A DNA stretch of 33,415 nt from Candidatus Nanoarchaeia archaeon (GTDB lineage Archaea; Nanobdellota; Nanobdellia; Pacearchaeales; GW2011-AR1). Below, piece by piece: positions 7,377 to 15,463 of the stretch (position 1 is its first letter; each line of letters begins with the position of its first letter). A model generated the notes under the pieces. That model did not search any database. It was not told where the DNA came from and worked only from the letters and a program-made list of their open reading frames with translations. A program made the translations under genes and the position numbers. The stretch covers positions 1 to 33,415 of the forward strand of contig JAQTOY010000006.1 of assembly GCA_028713045.1 (NCBI GenBank), in the 5' to 3' direction.

Positions 7377-8135
7377 ATGGATAGCCAATATACCAAAAAT
7401 ATAGAAAAGGAATTAAAAGTTGAAATTCTTACTGACCAAAATCAGATTTTAAAGGGTACTGTTGATGATATTCTAACAAAAGACCGTTATCACATCAAAG
7501 GTGTTAAGGTAAGACTGAAAAATGGCGGGATTGGAAGAGTTCAGAGAATATTTTTTAATGATGAACAGAAAAATAAAAAAAATTTAGATGATACAGAGGC
7601 GTTAATCAAGAATGGGGAAAATTTCTTTAATGAGTTCAAATTAAACTGTTCATGGAGCGAGAATTACTCTTCTGAACAAATAAACCAGAGCAAATCTCCA
7701 GAAGTACATAACTTTGGAAGAAAAGCCTGCAAAGTTATAATTGCAAAGTCTATTGCTAGTTTTTTAAACTCATCTGGAGGCAATTTAATAATAGGTATAA
7801 AAGAGAAAAAAGAAGAAAATAAGTTTGAGATAATTGGCATTGATGAAGAGATAAAATCCAATAATGGCAAGGATGGATATAAAAGGATGATTCTAGATAA
7901 TGTGATAAGAGCATATTTCCCGCCAAGAATTTATAATCATTTAAACGATTATATTTCAATAAATTTTACAGAAATTTCAGGAAAAACATTGTGCTTGATT
8001 AAGATTAAAAAAAGCGAATCCAAAGTTTTTTTAAAATTAAATGATAAAGAAGTTTTCGTGATAAGGGTTGAATCAGAAAACCGGGTCCTAGAAGGGGAAA
8101 AGATGGTTGATTATTGTGTGAAGCATTTCAAATGA
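7377..8135 (+). CDS. YwbE-like (DUF2196) domain fused to Schlafen AlbA_2 domain
   Basis: The start is placed at the ATG at 7377 because GGTGAT (7367-7372), an archaeal Shine-Dalgarno sequence, ends four bases before it; a GTG at 7368 in the same frame overlaps that site. A TATA-like ATAAATATAAAAAG (7321-7334) allows a leader of about 24 bases. The 252-residue product starts with a YwbE-type module: GTVDDILT, then IKGVKVRLKNGGIGRV. It continues into an AlbA_2/Schlafen core: FNEFKL, then AKSIASFLNSSGGNLIIGIKE with the usual N-S-x-G-G-x-L-x-I-G pattern, and a later IDEE segment. AlbA_2 domains occur in nucleic-acid-related and defence-linked proteins and in Schlafen tRNA nucleases. I did not see a complete Schlafen nuclease triad that I would trust. 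The role is probably RNA or DNA binding. Confidence 0.75.
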   Translation: MDSQYTKNIEKELKVEILTDQNQILKGTVDDILTKDRYHIKGVKVRLKNGGIGRVQRIFFNDEQKNKKNLDDTEALIKNGENFFNEFKLNCSWSENYSSEQINQSKSPEVHNFGRKACKVIIAKSIASFLNSSGGNLIIGIKEKKEENKFEIIGIDEEIKSNNGKDGYKRMILDNVIRAYFPPRIYNHLNDYISINFTEISGKTLCLIKIKKSESKVFLKLNDKEVFVIRVESENRVLEGEKMVDYCVKHFK

Positions 8136-8180
8136 GTTTTCTGAAGATATTTGTAAAAAATAGTCTGACTTCGTCTAAGA

Positions 8181-8206
8181 CTCTTTTTCTAATAAATTTT
8201 TATTAG
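8181..8206 (+). terminator. T-run and small perfect hairpin after the AlbA_2 gene
   Basis: The run CTCTTTTT (8181-8188) is followed by CTAATAAA (8189-8196), which pairs with TTTATTAG (8199-8206) across a two-base gap. Archaeal termination mainly uses T-runs, so this is a plausible 3' end. The rest of 8207-8365 shows nothing recognisable. Confidence 0.4.
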
Positions 8207-8365
8207 TGTCTCAATCAGGAGATTAAAAAATCAACAATCAAAGCAAAATCTTATTTACATAACTTATTATAACTATTACATTAATTACTAATATAAGAAA
8301 TTTAACATTGCTGAAAGCATATTAAATTTCAATTATTTCTATTAGGAAAGATGAATTCATATTTT

Positions 8366-9754
8366 TCAGCTTAGCTTTCCCTCTAGCAATCTTTTGATTG
8401 TCTGAAAATCTGCCCGCTTATTTGTCTTTTGCATGACCTGCCCTATCAAAAAATTAATAGCTTTCTGCTCTCCTTGCCGGTAATCATCAACTGATTTTTT
8501 ATTATGATTTATTACTTCATCCACGATTTTTTCAATCTCTGATTCATCGGTAATCATTTGAGATTCTTCTGCCTCTTGTTTTGGAGAAAAAGATTTTGGG
8601 ATGAATTTTCTTAAGATATCCTTTGCTTTTAATGGAGTTATCTTATTTTTCTGCAAAAGATCCAATAATTCAATAAAATGCTCAGGATTCATATCTACCT
8701 GGTCTGTTGTCAGTTTGTTATGATTCAGAACACCTAGCCATTCAACTGTAATCCAGGGCAATGCAATATCCTGCGTTATTTTTTCAGCAACTTTTTCAAA
8801 CAATTCAACTATCTCAAGATTTCTTGTAAGTATTTCAGCTTCTTTTTTGTTTATTTTGTATTTCTTGATTAATTTATCCAGTTTTTCCATTGGGGATTCT
8901 GGAATCCTCTCTTTTATTTCTTGAACTCTCTGCTTAGTTATCTTTATTGCAGGAAAATCTGGATCCGGAATAAACCTGTAATCTTCCTGTTCCTCCTTGC
9001 TCCTCATCAATTCTGTTTTTCCGGTTTCAGAATTCCATCTTCTAGTCTCTTTTCTCTGAGGTTTTTCTGTTTCATGCCTCTTAATTTCAGAATCAATTGC
9101 TTTGACTATCTCAGTTATTGAATTTACATTTTTTATTTCAGCCCTTACTGAGATTCCATGAATATTAACATTAACATCGGCTTTTATTCCCGCATCTTTG
9201 TTTAAAACCCTTACATAAGAAAGTGTTAAAACCAGCTGCCTAAGCCAATTTTCAACCTCTTCTGATGATTTAAAGTCCGGTTCTGTAACTATTTCAACTA
9301 GAGGCGCTCCTGCCCGATTATAATCTACCTGTCCTGTTTCTGGATTCCAGGCTGCAGGATCTTCTTCAAGATGAACTTCGGTTATTCTAATTCCTAGGAA
9401 TTTTCCTTTTTCAGCAACTGGAATAGAATAAGCTCCTGAAATGGTTTTTTGATATCCATGAGGCATATCTGGCCAAGAATAATGTTTTCTCTGAAAAATC
9501 AAGGGTTTGTTATTTTCAATCAGATTTGGCTTGCAGTTTAGCATCATTCCTATCTCCAATATTTTATTTATCGCAGAAGAATTTGGAAGCATAGGTTTTG
9601 AGCCCGGCTGACCCGTGCAAATAGGGCAGATGTTTGTGTTAGGTTTTATAACCTTCATATCATGAAAGTTTTTACAATTGCAAAAAAGCTTTTCTTTTGT
9701 ATCAATATACCCGTGAATTTCCAGGCCTATCATAGGAGAGTTTTGTTTGGGCAT
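8366..9754 (-). CDS. gatB: Asp-tRNA(Asn)/Glu-tRNA(Gln) amidotransferase subunit B
   Basis: The 462-residue product follows GatB from end to end. The start reads IGLEIHGYIDTKEKLFCNC, and CNC with CPIC supplies the four zinc cysteines (25, 27, 43, 46). The kinase-like cradle includes KHYSWPDMPHGYQ, TEVHLEEDPA, DYNRAGAPLVEIVTEPD and KADVNVNI. The C-terminal YqeY-like tail domain contacts tRNA. GatB phosphorylates the misacylated tRNA and receives ammonia from GatA. GatA and GatC are not in this window. With GatDE encoded nearby, the GatCAB form here probably makes Asn-tRNA(Asn) (inference). A possible TATA box (about 9775-9785) gives it its own promoter. Confidence 0.95.
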   Translation of the reverse strand: MPKQNSPMIGLEIHGYIDTKEKLFCNCKNFHDMKVIKPNTNICPICTGQPGSKPMLPNSSAINKILEIGMMLNCKPNLIENNKPLIFQRKHYSWPDMPHGYQKTISGAYSIPVAEKGKFLGIRITEVHLEEDPAAWNPETGQVDYNRAGAPLVEIVTEPDFKSSEEVENWLRQLVLTLSYVRVLNKDAGIKADVNVNIHGISVRAEIKNVNSITEIVKAIDSEIKRHETEKPQRKETRRWNSETGKTELMRSKEEQEDYRFIPDPDFPAIKITKQRVQEIKERIPESPMEKLDKLIKKYKINKKEAEILTRNLEIVELFEKVAEKITQDIALPWITVEWLGVLNHNKLTTDQVDMNPEHFIELLDLLQKNKITPLKAKDILRKFIPKSFSPKQEAEESQMITDESEIEKIVDEVINHNKKSVDDYRQGEQKAINFLIGQVMQKTNKRADFQTIKRLLEGKLS

Positions 9755-9795
9755 ATATAATTGACAATGAGCAGATTTAATAAGGTTTTGGAAAT

Positions 9796-10218
9796 TTAAA
9801 CCTCATCCTGCATCTTTTTCAGTTTTTCTAAATTTTGAATTAAATATTGTTCAACATAAACGGGAAAATGCGGGATTGAACAATCAGAGCAATCCCATAC
9901 TCTTCCAGAAGCAGAATGCAGATACGGATAATGCCACTTTCCTAAGGGATGATTTATTCTGCAACCTCCCTCATCTTTTTTAGAATCAAATTCCGGACAA
10001 GCGCATAAAAAACAATTAAAATCTAAAACATCAGAAACGCAGGGTTTTCCGGTTTTGTAATAAGGACATTCATCCGGATGATTTTGACTTCTTCTATCAA
10101 AACTTGTTTCTTCTATTATCCTAGGAATATTTTCTCCCATTATATCAATTCCAATGGTTTTTAATTCCTGTAAAATTTTTCTTATATGATAAGATTCAAA
10201 GTTTTCAAGAGGATTCAT
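9796..10218 (-). CDS. Cysteine-rich small-domain protein (PF04071-like), function unknown
   Basis: The 140-residue product has a helical N-terminus and then a dense Cys/His region: CPYY at 51, KPC, NCFLCACPEFD, GGCRINH and WDCSDCSIPHF. The order, with NC-F-C-CP followed by DCSDC-PH, fits the 'cysteine-rich small domain' family, thought to bind metal and sometimes found with cobalamin-type genes. No such genes are near. It lies 41 bases upstream of gatB on the same strand and may be read with it, although gatB also seems to have its own promoter. Family assignment is from memory of the motif order and moderate in confidence; no function is claimed. Confidence 0.65.
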   Translation of the reverse strand: MNPLENFESYHIRKILQELKTIGIDIMGENIPRIIEETSFDRRSQNHPDECPYYKTGKPCVSDVLDFNCFLCACPEFDSKKDEGGCRINHPLGKWHYPYLHSASGRVWDCSDCSIPHFPVYVEQYLIQNLEKLKKMQDEV

Positions 10219-10468
10219 GGTTTTTTATGCTCATTATATTTTATTAATTAGGAAATTTAATTATTATAAACATTATCAATCTTAAATCTAAAATTAGGTT
10301 AAATAGATAAATTATTATGTTTTAATGACACCAACAACTAACCTTACTTTTAACTCCAATAGCATAACTTGCATCACATTAAGAATATTTATATTTTAAT
10401 ATGAAAAATTTTTGTTTATTCATCAAGTTCAAGTAATCAAAAATTTAATATTTTGTATTCTAATAATC

Positions 10469-10491
10469 TTTAAATAATTAAATTATTTAAA
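10469..10491. promoter_or_regulatory. Perfect 23-base palindrome over the promoter of the small membrane protein gene
   Basis: TTTAAATAATT (10469-10479) and AATTATTTAAA (10481-10491) mirror each other exactly around A10480. The left arm contains a TATA-like core, with transcription expected to start about 25 bases on, just before the AAAGAGGT ribosome site (10501-10508). A dimeric repressor site is possible. The remaining interval back to 10219 shows no other feature. Confidence 0.4.
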
Positions 10492-10513
10492 ACACTTACT
10501 AAAGAGGTTAAAA

Positions 10514-11008
10514 ATGCCAGTCAAAAAAAGAGGAACAAAAAAATCTGCTAGAGAAGATGAATCTATTTTAAATGAAACCCCTATTTCTGAGAAAGTTGTT
10601 TATGATATTGAAAACAAACCAGAGTTAAAAGAAACGCCAGTTGTTCCTATCAATCAGCCTGAACAATCCATATTAAAAGAAAGTCCGGTTATGGAAACTT
10701 CTGAGAAAAAACCAATAAGAAAAGAGGTCAGGGTTCTGGTAATACTTGTCATAATACTTCTGATTATTGACTGTCTTTCTCTATATCTTTACTACAAACC
10801 AGATTTATCCGATATTTTTAAATTTAGAAGCGGAGGGACTATTGGCAGCCCAAATAGTTCAAATAAATGCCAAGACGGAACTGCTTATGATAATTGTTCA
10901 AAAGACAAACCCCTTTATTGCTATAACGGAGAATTGATTAAGAAAGCAGCAACCTGCGGTTGTCCATCAGGATACAAGGTTGATTTCCAGGACTGCAAAA
11001 AGGTTTAG
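10514..11008 (+). CDS. Single-span membrane protein with C-terminal Cys-rich outer domain
   Basis: The 164-residue product has a long, charged, low-complexity N-terminus (1-72), one membrane helix at about 73-95, and a short outer domain. The outer domain's six cysteines follow the order CQDGTAYDNCS, KPLYCYNG, TCGCPSGY, then a final C. I know this pattern, C-x-DGT-x6-S-x-x-KP-x-YC, as a recurrent extracellular module in Woesearchaeota and Pacearchaeota proteins; its ligand is unknown. The N-terminal region repeats ILNETP, ELKETP and ILKESP, a small internal repeat of unknown purpose. The ribosome site AAAGAGGT lies five bases before the ATG. Topology N-in, C-out is inferred from charges. Confidence 0.7.
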   Translation: MPVKKRGTKKSAREDESILNETPISEKVVYDIENKPELKETPVVPINQPEQSILKESPVMETSEKKPIRKEVRVLVILVIILLIIDCLSLYLYYKPDLSDIFKFRSGGTIGSPNSSNKCQDGTAYDNCSKDKPLYCYNGELIKKAATCGCPSGYKVDFQDCKKV

Positions 11009-11071
11009 AAATTTTCAGTTTTATTTAATTGAATCAACAGATTTTTATATACAATCTAACTTCTTTGATTC

Positions 11072-12376
11072 ATGAAAAAACCATTTAAAAAACCCGAGGC
11101 AGGAGACAAAATTGAAGTAATTCTTAATAATAGAACTGAAAAAGGAATTTTTCTTGAATCGCATGATGCTGGAATCCTGCTTCTTAAACTTGAAAATGGA
11201 TACAATATTGGCTTAAAAAAAGAAGACATTAAAGAAATTAAAATAATTGAGTCTAAGAAATCTGATAATAAAAACGAAACTGAAGAAAAATTCGAGCTAT
11301 CCCACAAAAAACCTCTGATTGACTTTATAATAACCGGAGGGACAATTTCCTCAAAGCTCGATCCTTCCACTGGCGGGGTAAAAGATTTAACAAATCCAAA
11401 AGAATTTTTTTCTGTTTATCCTGAAATCTTTAATATAGCAGATGTAAGAATCCAAAGTCCATTTATGAAATGGAGTGAGAACATGGATTCTAATGACTGG
11501 ATAAGAATTGCAAAGATTGTTGAAAAATCTTTGAACGATGAAAATGTAAAAGGGGTGATAATTTCACACGGTACTGATACTCTTCATTATACTTCTTCTG
11601 CACTTTCATTCATGCTTGGAAAATTGAACAAACCTGTTGTCCTGACTTACTCGCAAAGAAGTTCTGACAGAGGAAGTGCAGATTCAAGGATGAATTTAAT
11701 ATGTTCTGCTTATGCCGCTCTTTCAGAAATCGCAGAGGTTATATTGGTCGGGCATGCTAATATGAATGATGAATATTGTTATGCATTAAGGGGAACCAAA
11801 GTAAGAAAAATGCACACTTCAAGAAGAGACACCTTCAGACCAATCAATTGCAAACCTGTTGCAAAAATTTTTCCAAATGGAAAAATAGAGTTCATTTCAG
11901 AGTATAATAAAAAATCCCCAAGTTTTTTTAAAGTAAAATCAGATGCTGTTTTTGATGAAAAAACTGCTTTAATCAAATTTTATCCTGGACAAAGTCCAGA
12001 TATCCTAGATTATTATCTTAAGAATAAATACAAGGGATTAATAATTGAATTTGTTGGCATTGGGCAGGTTGCAAACCAAGGAAAAAACAACTGGATTCCT
12101 AAATTAAAGGAAGCCATTGAAAGCGGAATGTTAATTTATGCTGCTCCCCAGACATTGTATGGAAGACTAGACCCTTATGTCTATGAATCTGCAAGGAGAA
12201 TTTTGGAAACCGGAGTTGTTTATTTAGAGGACATTCTGCCTGAAACCGCGCTTGTGAAACTCGGATGGGTTTTAGGGCATAAAGAATGGAGGGGCAGTGT
12301 TGCAACAAAAATGAAAATGCTAGAGAATTTTGCAGGTGAGTTCAACAAAAAATTAGGGAAGGAATTCTTAGATTGA
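11072..12376 (+). CDS. gatD: Glu-tRNA(Gln) amidotransferase subunit D (asparaginase-like)
   Basis: The 434-residue product has the N-terminal beta domain special to GatD (about 1-75) and then an L-asparaginase fold. Motifs are FIITGGTISS with the catalytic Thr near 91, GVIISHGTDTLHYT with Thr168-Asp169, and YSQRSSDRGSADSRMN. GatD hydrolyses glutamine and passes ammonia to GatE, which amidates Glu-tRNA(Gln). The true partner gatE lies 994 bases further on the same strand, separated by one unrelated-looking gene. TTTTTATATAC (11042-11052) lies about 25 bases before the ATG with no ribosome site, so the transcript is probably leaderless. Length is normal. Confidence 0.95.
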   Translation: MKKPFKKPEAGDKIEVILNNRTEKGIFLESHDAGILLLKLENGYNIGLKKEDIKEIKIIESKKSDNKNETEEKFELSHKKPLIDFIITGGTISSKLDPSTGGVKDLTNPKEFFSVYPEIFNIADVRIQSPFMKWSENMDSNDWIRIAKIVEKSLNDENVKGVIISHGTDTLHYTSSALSFMLGKLNKPVVLTYSQRSSDRGSADSRMNLICSAYAALSEIAEVILVGHANMNDEYCYALRGTKVRKMHTSRRDTFRPINCKPVAKIFPNGKIEFISEYNKKSPSFFKVKSDAVFDEKTALIKFYPGQSPDILDYYLKNKYKGLIIEFVGIGQVANQGKNNWIPKLKEAIESGMLIYAAPQTLYGRLDPYVYESARRILETGVVYLEDILPETALVKLGWVLGHKEWRGSVATKMKMLENFAGEFNKKLGKEFLD

Positions 12377-12438
12377 AGATGTAACTTTGTAGTGGTTATA
12401 AAAGAAAGGTTTAAAAACCAAATCTAATAAATTTTATT

Positions 12439-13335
12439 ATGAATTTAGAAATAAGAGTTACTAGTGAAAAGAAAGGTTCTAACCCTGGAGGATGTTGCCA
12501 AATCCAAGAATATCCGCATTCAAGTCCTTGGACAGCTTATTTAAAACATTGCAATTCTTCTTCTATTAAGCAAGAAACTACCACTTTTAGATATGTTCAT
12601 CAACCATTTTATGAGGCAATTACCTGTCAGATACTTACTGAGTTGGGCCTGCATATCCCTGAATTTTTTGTATTATTAAATAAAAAAGCCAAAACAGAAT
12701 CCGATGGCAGATTTTATTCTGATAAGACTAGAGAAATAAATTTTTCATCTGAAAGAGATGTTAAATGCGAAATAAAATCCGGGATGCCTTATTATTTTGT
12801 TACTCGATTTATTGAAAGGCCAAAAACAGAGGATGTTTCTGCTGCTGAAGAAATAATTGGAAGAGAATCGATATATCTTAATCTATTACAAGTTTCAGAT
12901 ATTAAAGGAAAAAAACAAAATTATGTTATAACAGAAGAAATTTTTGAAGATGATTCAGAAATAAATACTAGACCTGTTGTTTTTTATCTTGATTTAGGAT
13001 GTAATTTTGTTAATGCAGTTAATGGGTCATTACAATTTCATGGCAGCCATTTTAAACCATTACAAAAGAAGGACCTTAAAAAAGCGCTTAGGAATTTAGA
13101 AAAACATTCGATTGTTGATATGAAAGGTTCTAGGGCGATATCTTTAACAGAACTTGTTGAATCTCCAAGGTTTATGGAAATTCCAGTCTTAAATCCAAGA
13201 TGCAGAGTAAGATTAGATAGATTTTTATCGGAATATGAAATTGAAGAGATAATTGCAAGACTAGCTTCGGGAGTTCAAACTCAATTACATAAACTAAGAG
13301 ATTCACCCTACATCCGAGCTAATCGTAATCACTAA
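12439..13335 (+). CDS. Unrecognised 298-residue protein between gatD and gatE
   Basis: I do not recognise this gene. The product has no signal or membrane segment. Features are GGCC near the start, a segment QPFYEAITCQILTELGL followed by HIPEF, a strand-rich middle with YYFVTRFIE, and VVFYLDLGCNFVNAV followed by FHGSHF. An 'E..ac..l..lGl.iP' segment followed later by a 'D.G.NF' segment recalls the lobes of HipA-like and other kinase-like folds, but no full catalytic set is visible, so this is only a suggestion. GGTTTAAAAACC (12408-12419) at leaderless spacing gives it a promoter. It sits between two subunits of one enzyme (gaps of 62 and 34 bases), which suggests co-expression with tRNA amidation but does not prove a role in it. 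Confidence 0.6.
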   Translation: MNLEIRVTSEKKGSNPGGCCQIQEYPHSSPWTAYLKHCNSSSIKQETTTFRYVHQPFYEAITCQILTELGLHIPEFFVLLNKKAKTESDGRFYSDKTREINFSSERDVKCEIKSGMPYYFVTRFIERPKTEDVSAAEEIIGRESIYLNLLQVSDIKGKKQNYVITEEIFEDDSEINTRPVVFYLDLGCNFVNAVNGSLQFHGSHFKPLQKKDLKKALRNLEKHSIVDMKGSRAISLTELVESPRFMEIPVLNPRCRVRLDRFLSEYEIEEIIARLASGVQTQLHKLRDSPYIRANRNH

Positions 13336-13369
13336 TTTTATTAACCTATTTTCTTTGCTATATTTTAAT

Positions 13370-14806
13370 ATGAATGAAATCAAATCAGGCTTGGAAATCC
13401 ATCAACAATTGGATACTAGTAAATTATTTTGCGAATGCCCTTCTATTCTTAGAAATGACGAACCTAATCTAGTTGTGAAAAGAAAGCTTCATGCTGTAAA
13501 AGGTGAGAGCGGAGAGATTGACATTGCTGCAAAGCATGAGGCTGAAAAAGACAAAGAATTTCTTTACTATGGCTATGACACTACCTGTTTAGTTGAATTA
13601 GATGAAGAACCCCCTCATCTAATTAATCAAGAAGCATTAAAAATTGCATTGCATATTGCCTTGCTCTTAAATTGTGAAATACTGCCGGTTAGCCAAATAA
13701 TGCGAAAAACAGTTATTGATGGGAGCAATACTTCTGGATTCCAAAGAACCGTATTGATTGCAAGAAATGGATTTGTTGAAACAAGCTATGGAAAAGTCAG
13801 AATAAAAACCTTATTTTTAGAGGAAGATGCTTGTCGTCCCGGAACAGCAAACTCTAATGAAGATAATCCAAATCAAAAAATCTGGAAACTTGACAGATTA
13901 GGAATACCTTTGGTCGAGATTGCAACTGAACCAGATATAAAATCAGCTGAACAATGCAAAGAAGTTGCATTGCATATTGGAGATGTTTTAAGAAGTTGCA
14001 AAGTAAAAAGAGGCATTGGAACAATAAGGCAAGATGTAAATGTCTCAATACCTGGACATCCCAGAGTTGAAATAAAAGGCTTTCAAGAAATGAAAATGTT
14101 TATTCCAGTAATTGAAAATGAAATAAAAAGGCAGGAAGAAACTCTTAAATCCAAACAAGAATTGAAAGGTGAAGTAAGAAATGCTCATGAAGATGGAACA
14201 ACTAGTTTTCTCCGTCCGATGCCTGGAAGCGCAAGAATGTATCCTGAAACTGATTTGCCATTACTATATATTTCAAGGGATATAATCAACGAAGCTAAAA
14301 AAACTCTTCCAAAATTAAGGGAAGAAATAAGAGAGGAATTAAAACATAAAGGACTTTCCGAGGAAATGATAAGATTATTGGTCTCTGAAAACAAGGTTGA
14401 AGAATTCCTGTCATTATTTAAAATAATTGATGATGCAAATCTTATCGCTAAAACAATGGTTTTAATTCCAAGGGATATTGCTTCTCATGAAAATATTTCA
14501 AACATAGATAATATTTTGACTTTGGATATTATTGAAAGCATACTTCATGCAATTGTTTCTGAGAAAATAAAAAAAGAAGATATAAAAAATATAATGGAAG
14601 CTGTTGCAAAAGGAAAAAGTTTTGAAGAAGCGATTAAAATAGAAAAAGTTGATTTAGGCGAAGTTGAAGAGGAAATTGCAAAAATAGTGAAAGAAAAGCC
14701 CGGACTTTCTATTGGAGGTTACATGGGCTTGATTATGCAGAAATTCAAGGGAAAAATCAACGGCAAAGATGCAACTGACATCTTGAATAAATTGATTAAA
14801 AAGTGA
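13370..14806 (+). CDS. gatE: Glu-tRNA(Gln) amidotransferase subunit E, lacking the GAD insert
   Basis: The start is set at the ATG at 13370; five extra codons back to 13355 would need TTG. The 478-residue product is GatE: KSGLEIHQQLDTSKLFCECP, then MRKTVIDGSNTSGFQRT, FLEEDACR, LDRLGIPLVEIATEPDI, RQDVNVSI and PGSARMYPETDLP. It phosphorylates Glu-tRNA(Gln) and uses GatD ammonia. Known archaeal GatE proteins are about 600 residues or more because an AspRS-like GAD domain is inserted before the MYPETD motif. Here the cradle runs straight from the EIKRQEE helix through EVRNAHEDGTT (about 268-278) into the motif, so that domain is absent. The C-terminal helical and YqeY-like domains are present. 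Confidence 0.93.
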   Translation: MNEIKSGLEIHQQLDTSKLFCECPSILRNDEPNLVVKRKLHAVKGESGEIDIAAKHEAEKDKEFLYYGYDTTCLVELDEEPPHLINQEALKIALHIALLLNCEILPVSQIMRKTVIDGSNTSGFQRTVLIARNGFVETSYGKVRIKTLFLEEDACRPGTANSNEDNPNQKIWKLDRLGIPLVEIATEPDIKSAEQCKEVALHIGDVLRSCKVKRGIGTIRQDVNVSIPGHPRVEIKGFQEMKMFIPVIENEIKRQEETLKSKQELKGEVRNAHEDGTTSFLRPMPGSARMYPETDLPLLYISRDIINEAKKTLPKLREEIREELKHKGLSEEMIRLLVSENKVEEFLSLFKIIDDANLIAKTMVLIPRDIASHENISNIDNILTLDIIESILHAIVSEKIKKEDIKNIMEAVAKGKSFEEAIKIEKVDLGEVEEEIAKIVKEKPGLSIGGYMGLIMQKFKGKINGKDATDILNKLIKK

Positions 14807-15044
14807 TTCTTGTTAATAAGATTTGTTAATTGTTAAAAAGATAAGTTATGTTGTGAACTGATTATAAAAATATTCCACGTTTCTTGCTTGCTTTTACATT
14901 TCATAACTTGAATAGAATTACTAAAAAAGTATCTATAAATTTGGATTTAATTAATGTTTATGCAGGACAGGACATGTGGGAGTAAGAGATTAATGAACTT
15001 TCAATGATATACTCTACAATAGAAAAGTCTATATATTTCTTAGT

Positions 15045-15092
15045 CTTATAAATAACATAAAGTGGCATAGAGAGCAACCTGAAGAGGTGATC
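15045..15092 (+). promoter_or_regulatory. Promoter and strong ribosome site of the small zinc-ribbon gene
   Basis: CTTATAAATAAC (15045-15056) is a TATA candidate. GAGGTGATC (15084-15092) is a near-ideal complement to the archaeal 16S 3' end and stops four bases before the ATG at 15097. This supports a real gene shorter than common cut-offs. Nothing else was seen between 14807 and 15044. Confidence 0.6.
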
Positions 15093-15096
15093 TATT

Positions 15097-15264
15097 ATGG
15101 AAAACCACATTTTAAAAGTTCCTGGTGAATGGGAAGAGATTGATATCAGATGTCCAAAATGCGGAAGCAATATGGTATCAGTCCTTACAAATTCTTTTGG
15201 ATACTATGAAGTGTCTGAATGCAAGAAATGTGGATACAAAAATACTGCTGAACTTGTTTCGTGA
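15097..15264 (+). CDS. Small zinc-ribbon protein (55 residues)
   Basis: ATG at 15097 to TGA at 15262-15264. The product starts MENHILKVPGEWEEIDI and then has CPKCGS at 19-24 and CKKCGY at 42-47, a typical two-knuckle zinc ribbon that fills nearly the whole protein. Such very small ribbons occur in archaea as nucleic-acid or ribosome-associated factors, but nothing here fixes the target. The exceptionally good Shine-Dalgarno sequence suggests strong expression. Its 3' end meets the end of a small gene on the other strand six bases away. No further domain is present. Confidence 0.75.
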   Translation: MENHILKVPGEWEEIDIRCPKCGSNMVSVLTNSFGYYEVSECKKCGYKNTAELVS

Positions 15265-15270
15265 GAATTC

Positions 15271-15420
15271 TCACTGCATACTATAATCAACTTTTTCTGA
15301 ATAATCTGAATTCAAAGAATTTTTATATTCAATTGGTTTCAAAGCCAAATAATTATGCAACTCATAAGAACCTGTGCAAGAATCACAATTTCCTAAACAA
15401 GGGTGGTTAATATATTCCAT
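15271..15420 (-). CDS. Small Cys-containing protein (49 residues), function unknown
   Basis: ATG at 15418-15420 (read on the - strand) to TGA at 15271-15273. The product begins MEYINHPCLGNCDSCTG and continues as a polar tail rich in Tyr, Asn and Ser. Three cysteines and one His cluster within 10 residues (HPC, NC, DSC), suggesting a metal or Fe-S site, although a fourth Cys is missing. It lies directly downstream of cdc48 on the same strand, with 43 bases between, so it could be the last gene of that transcript. No clear ribosome site is seen. It may be a chance frame; the clustered Cys pattern is the main support. Confidence 0.4.
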   Translation of the reverse strand: MEYINHPCLGNCDSCTGSYELHNYLALKPIEYKNSLNSDYSEKVDYSMQ

Positions 15421-15463
15421 AGTATTTTTTCTTTCTGAAGTTTCTTTTTAAAGAAAAATCGTT

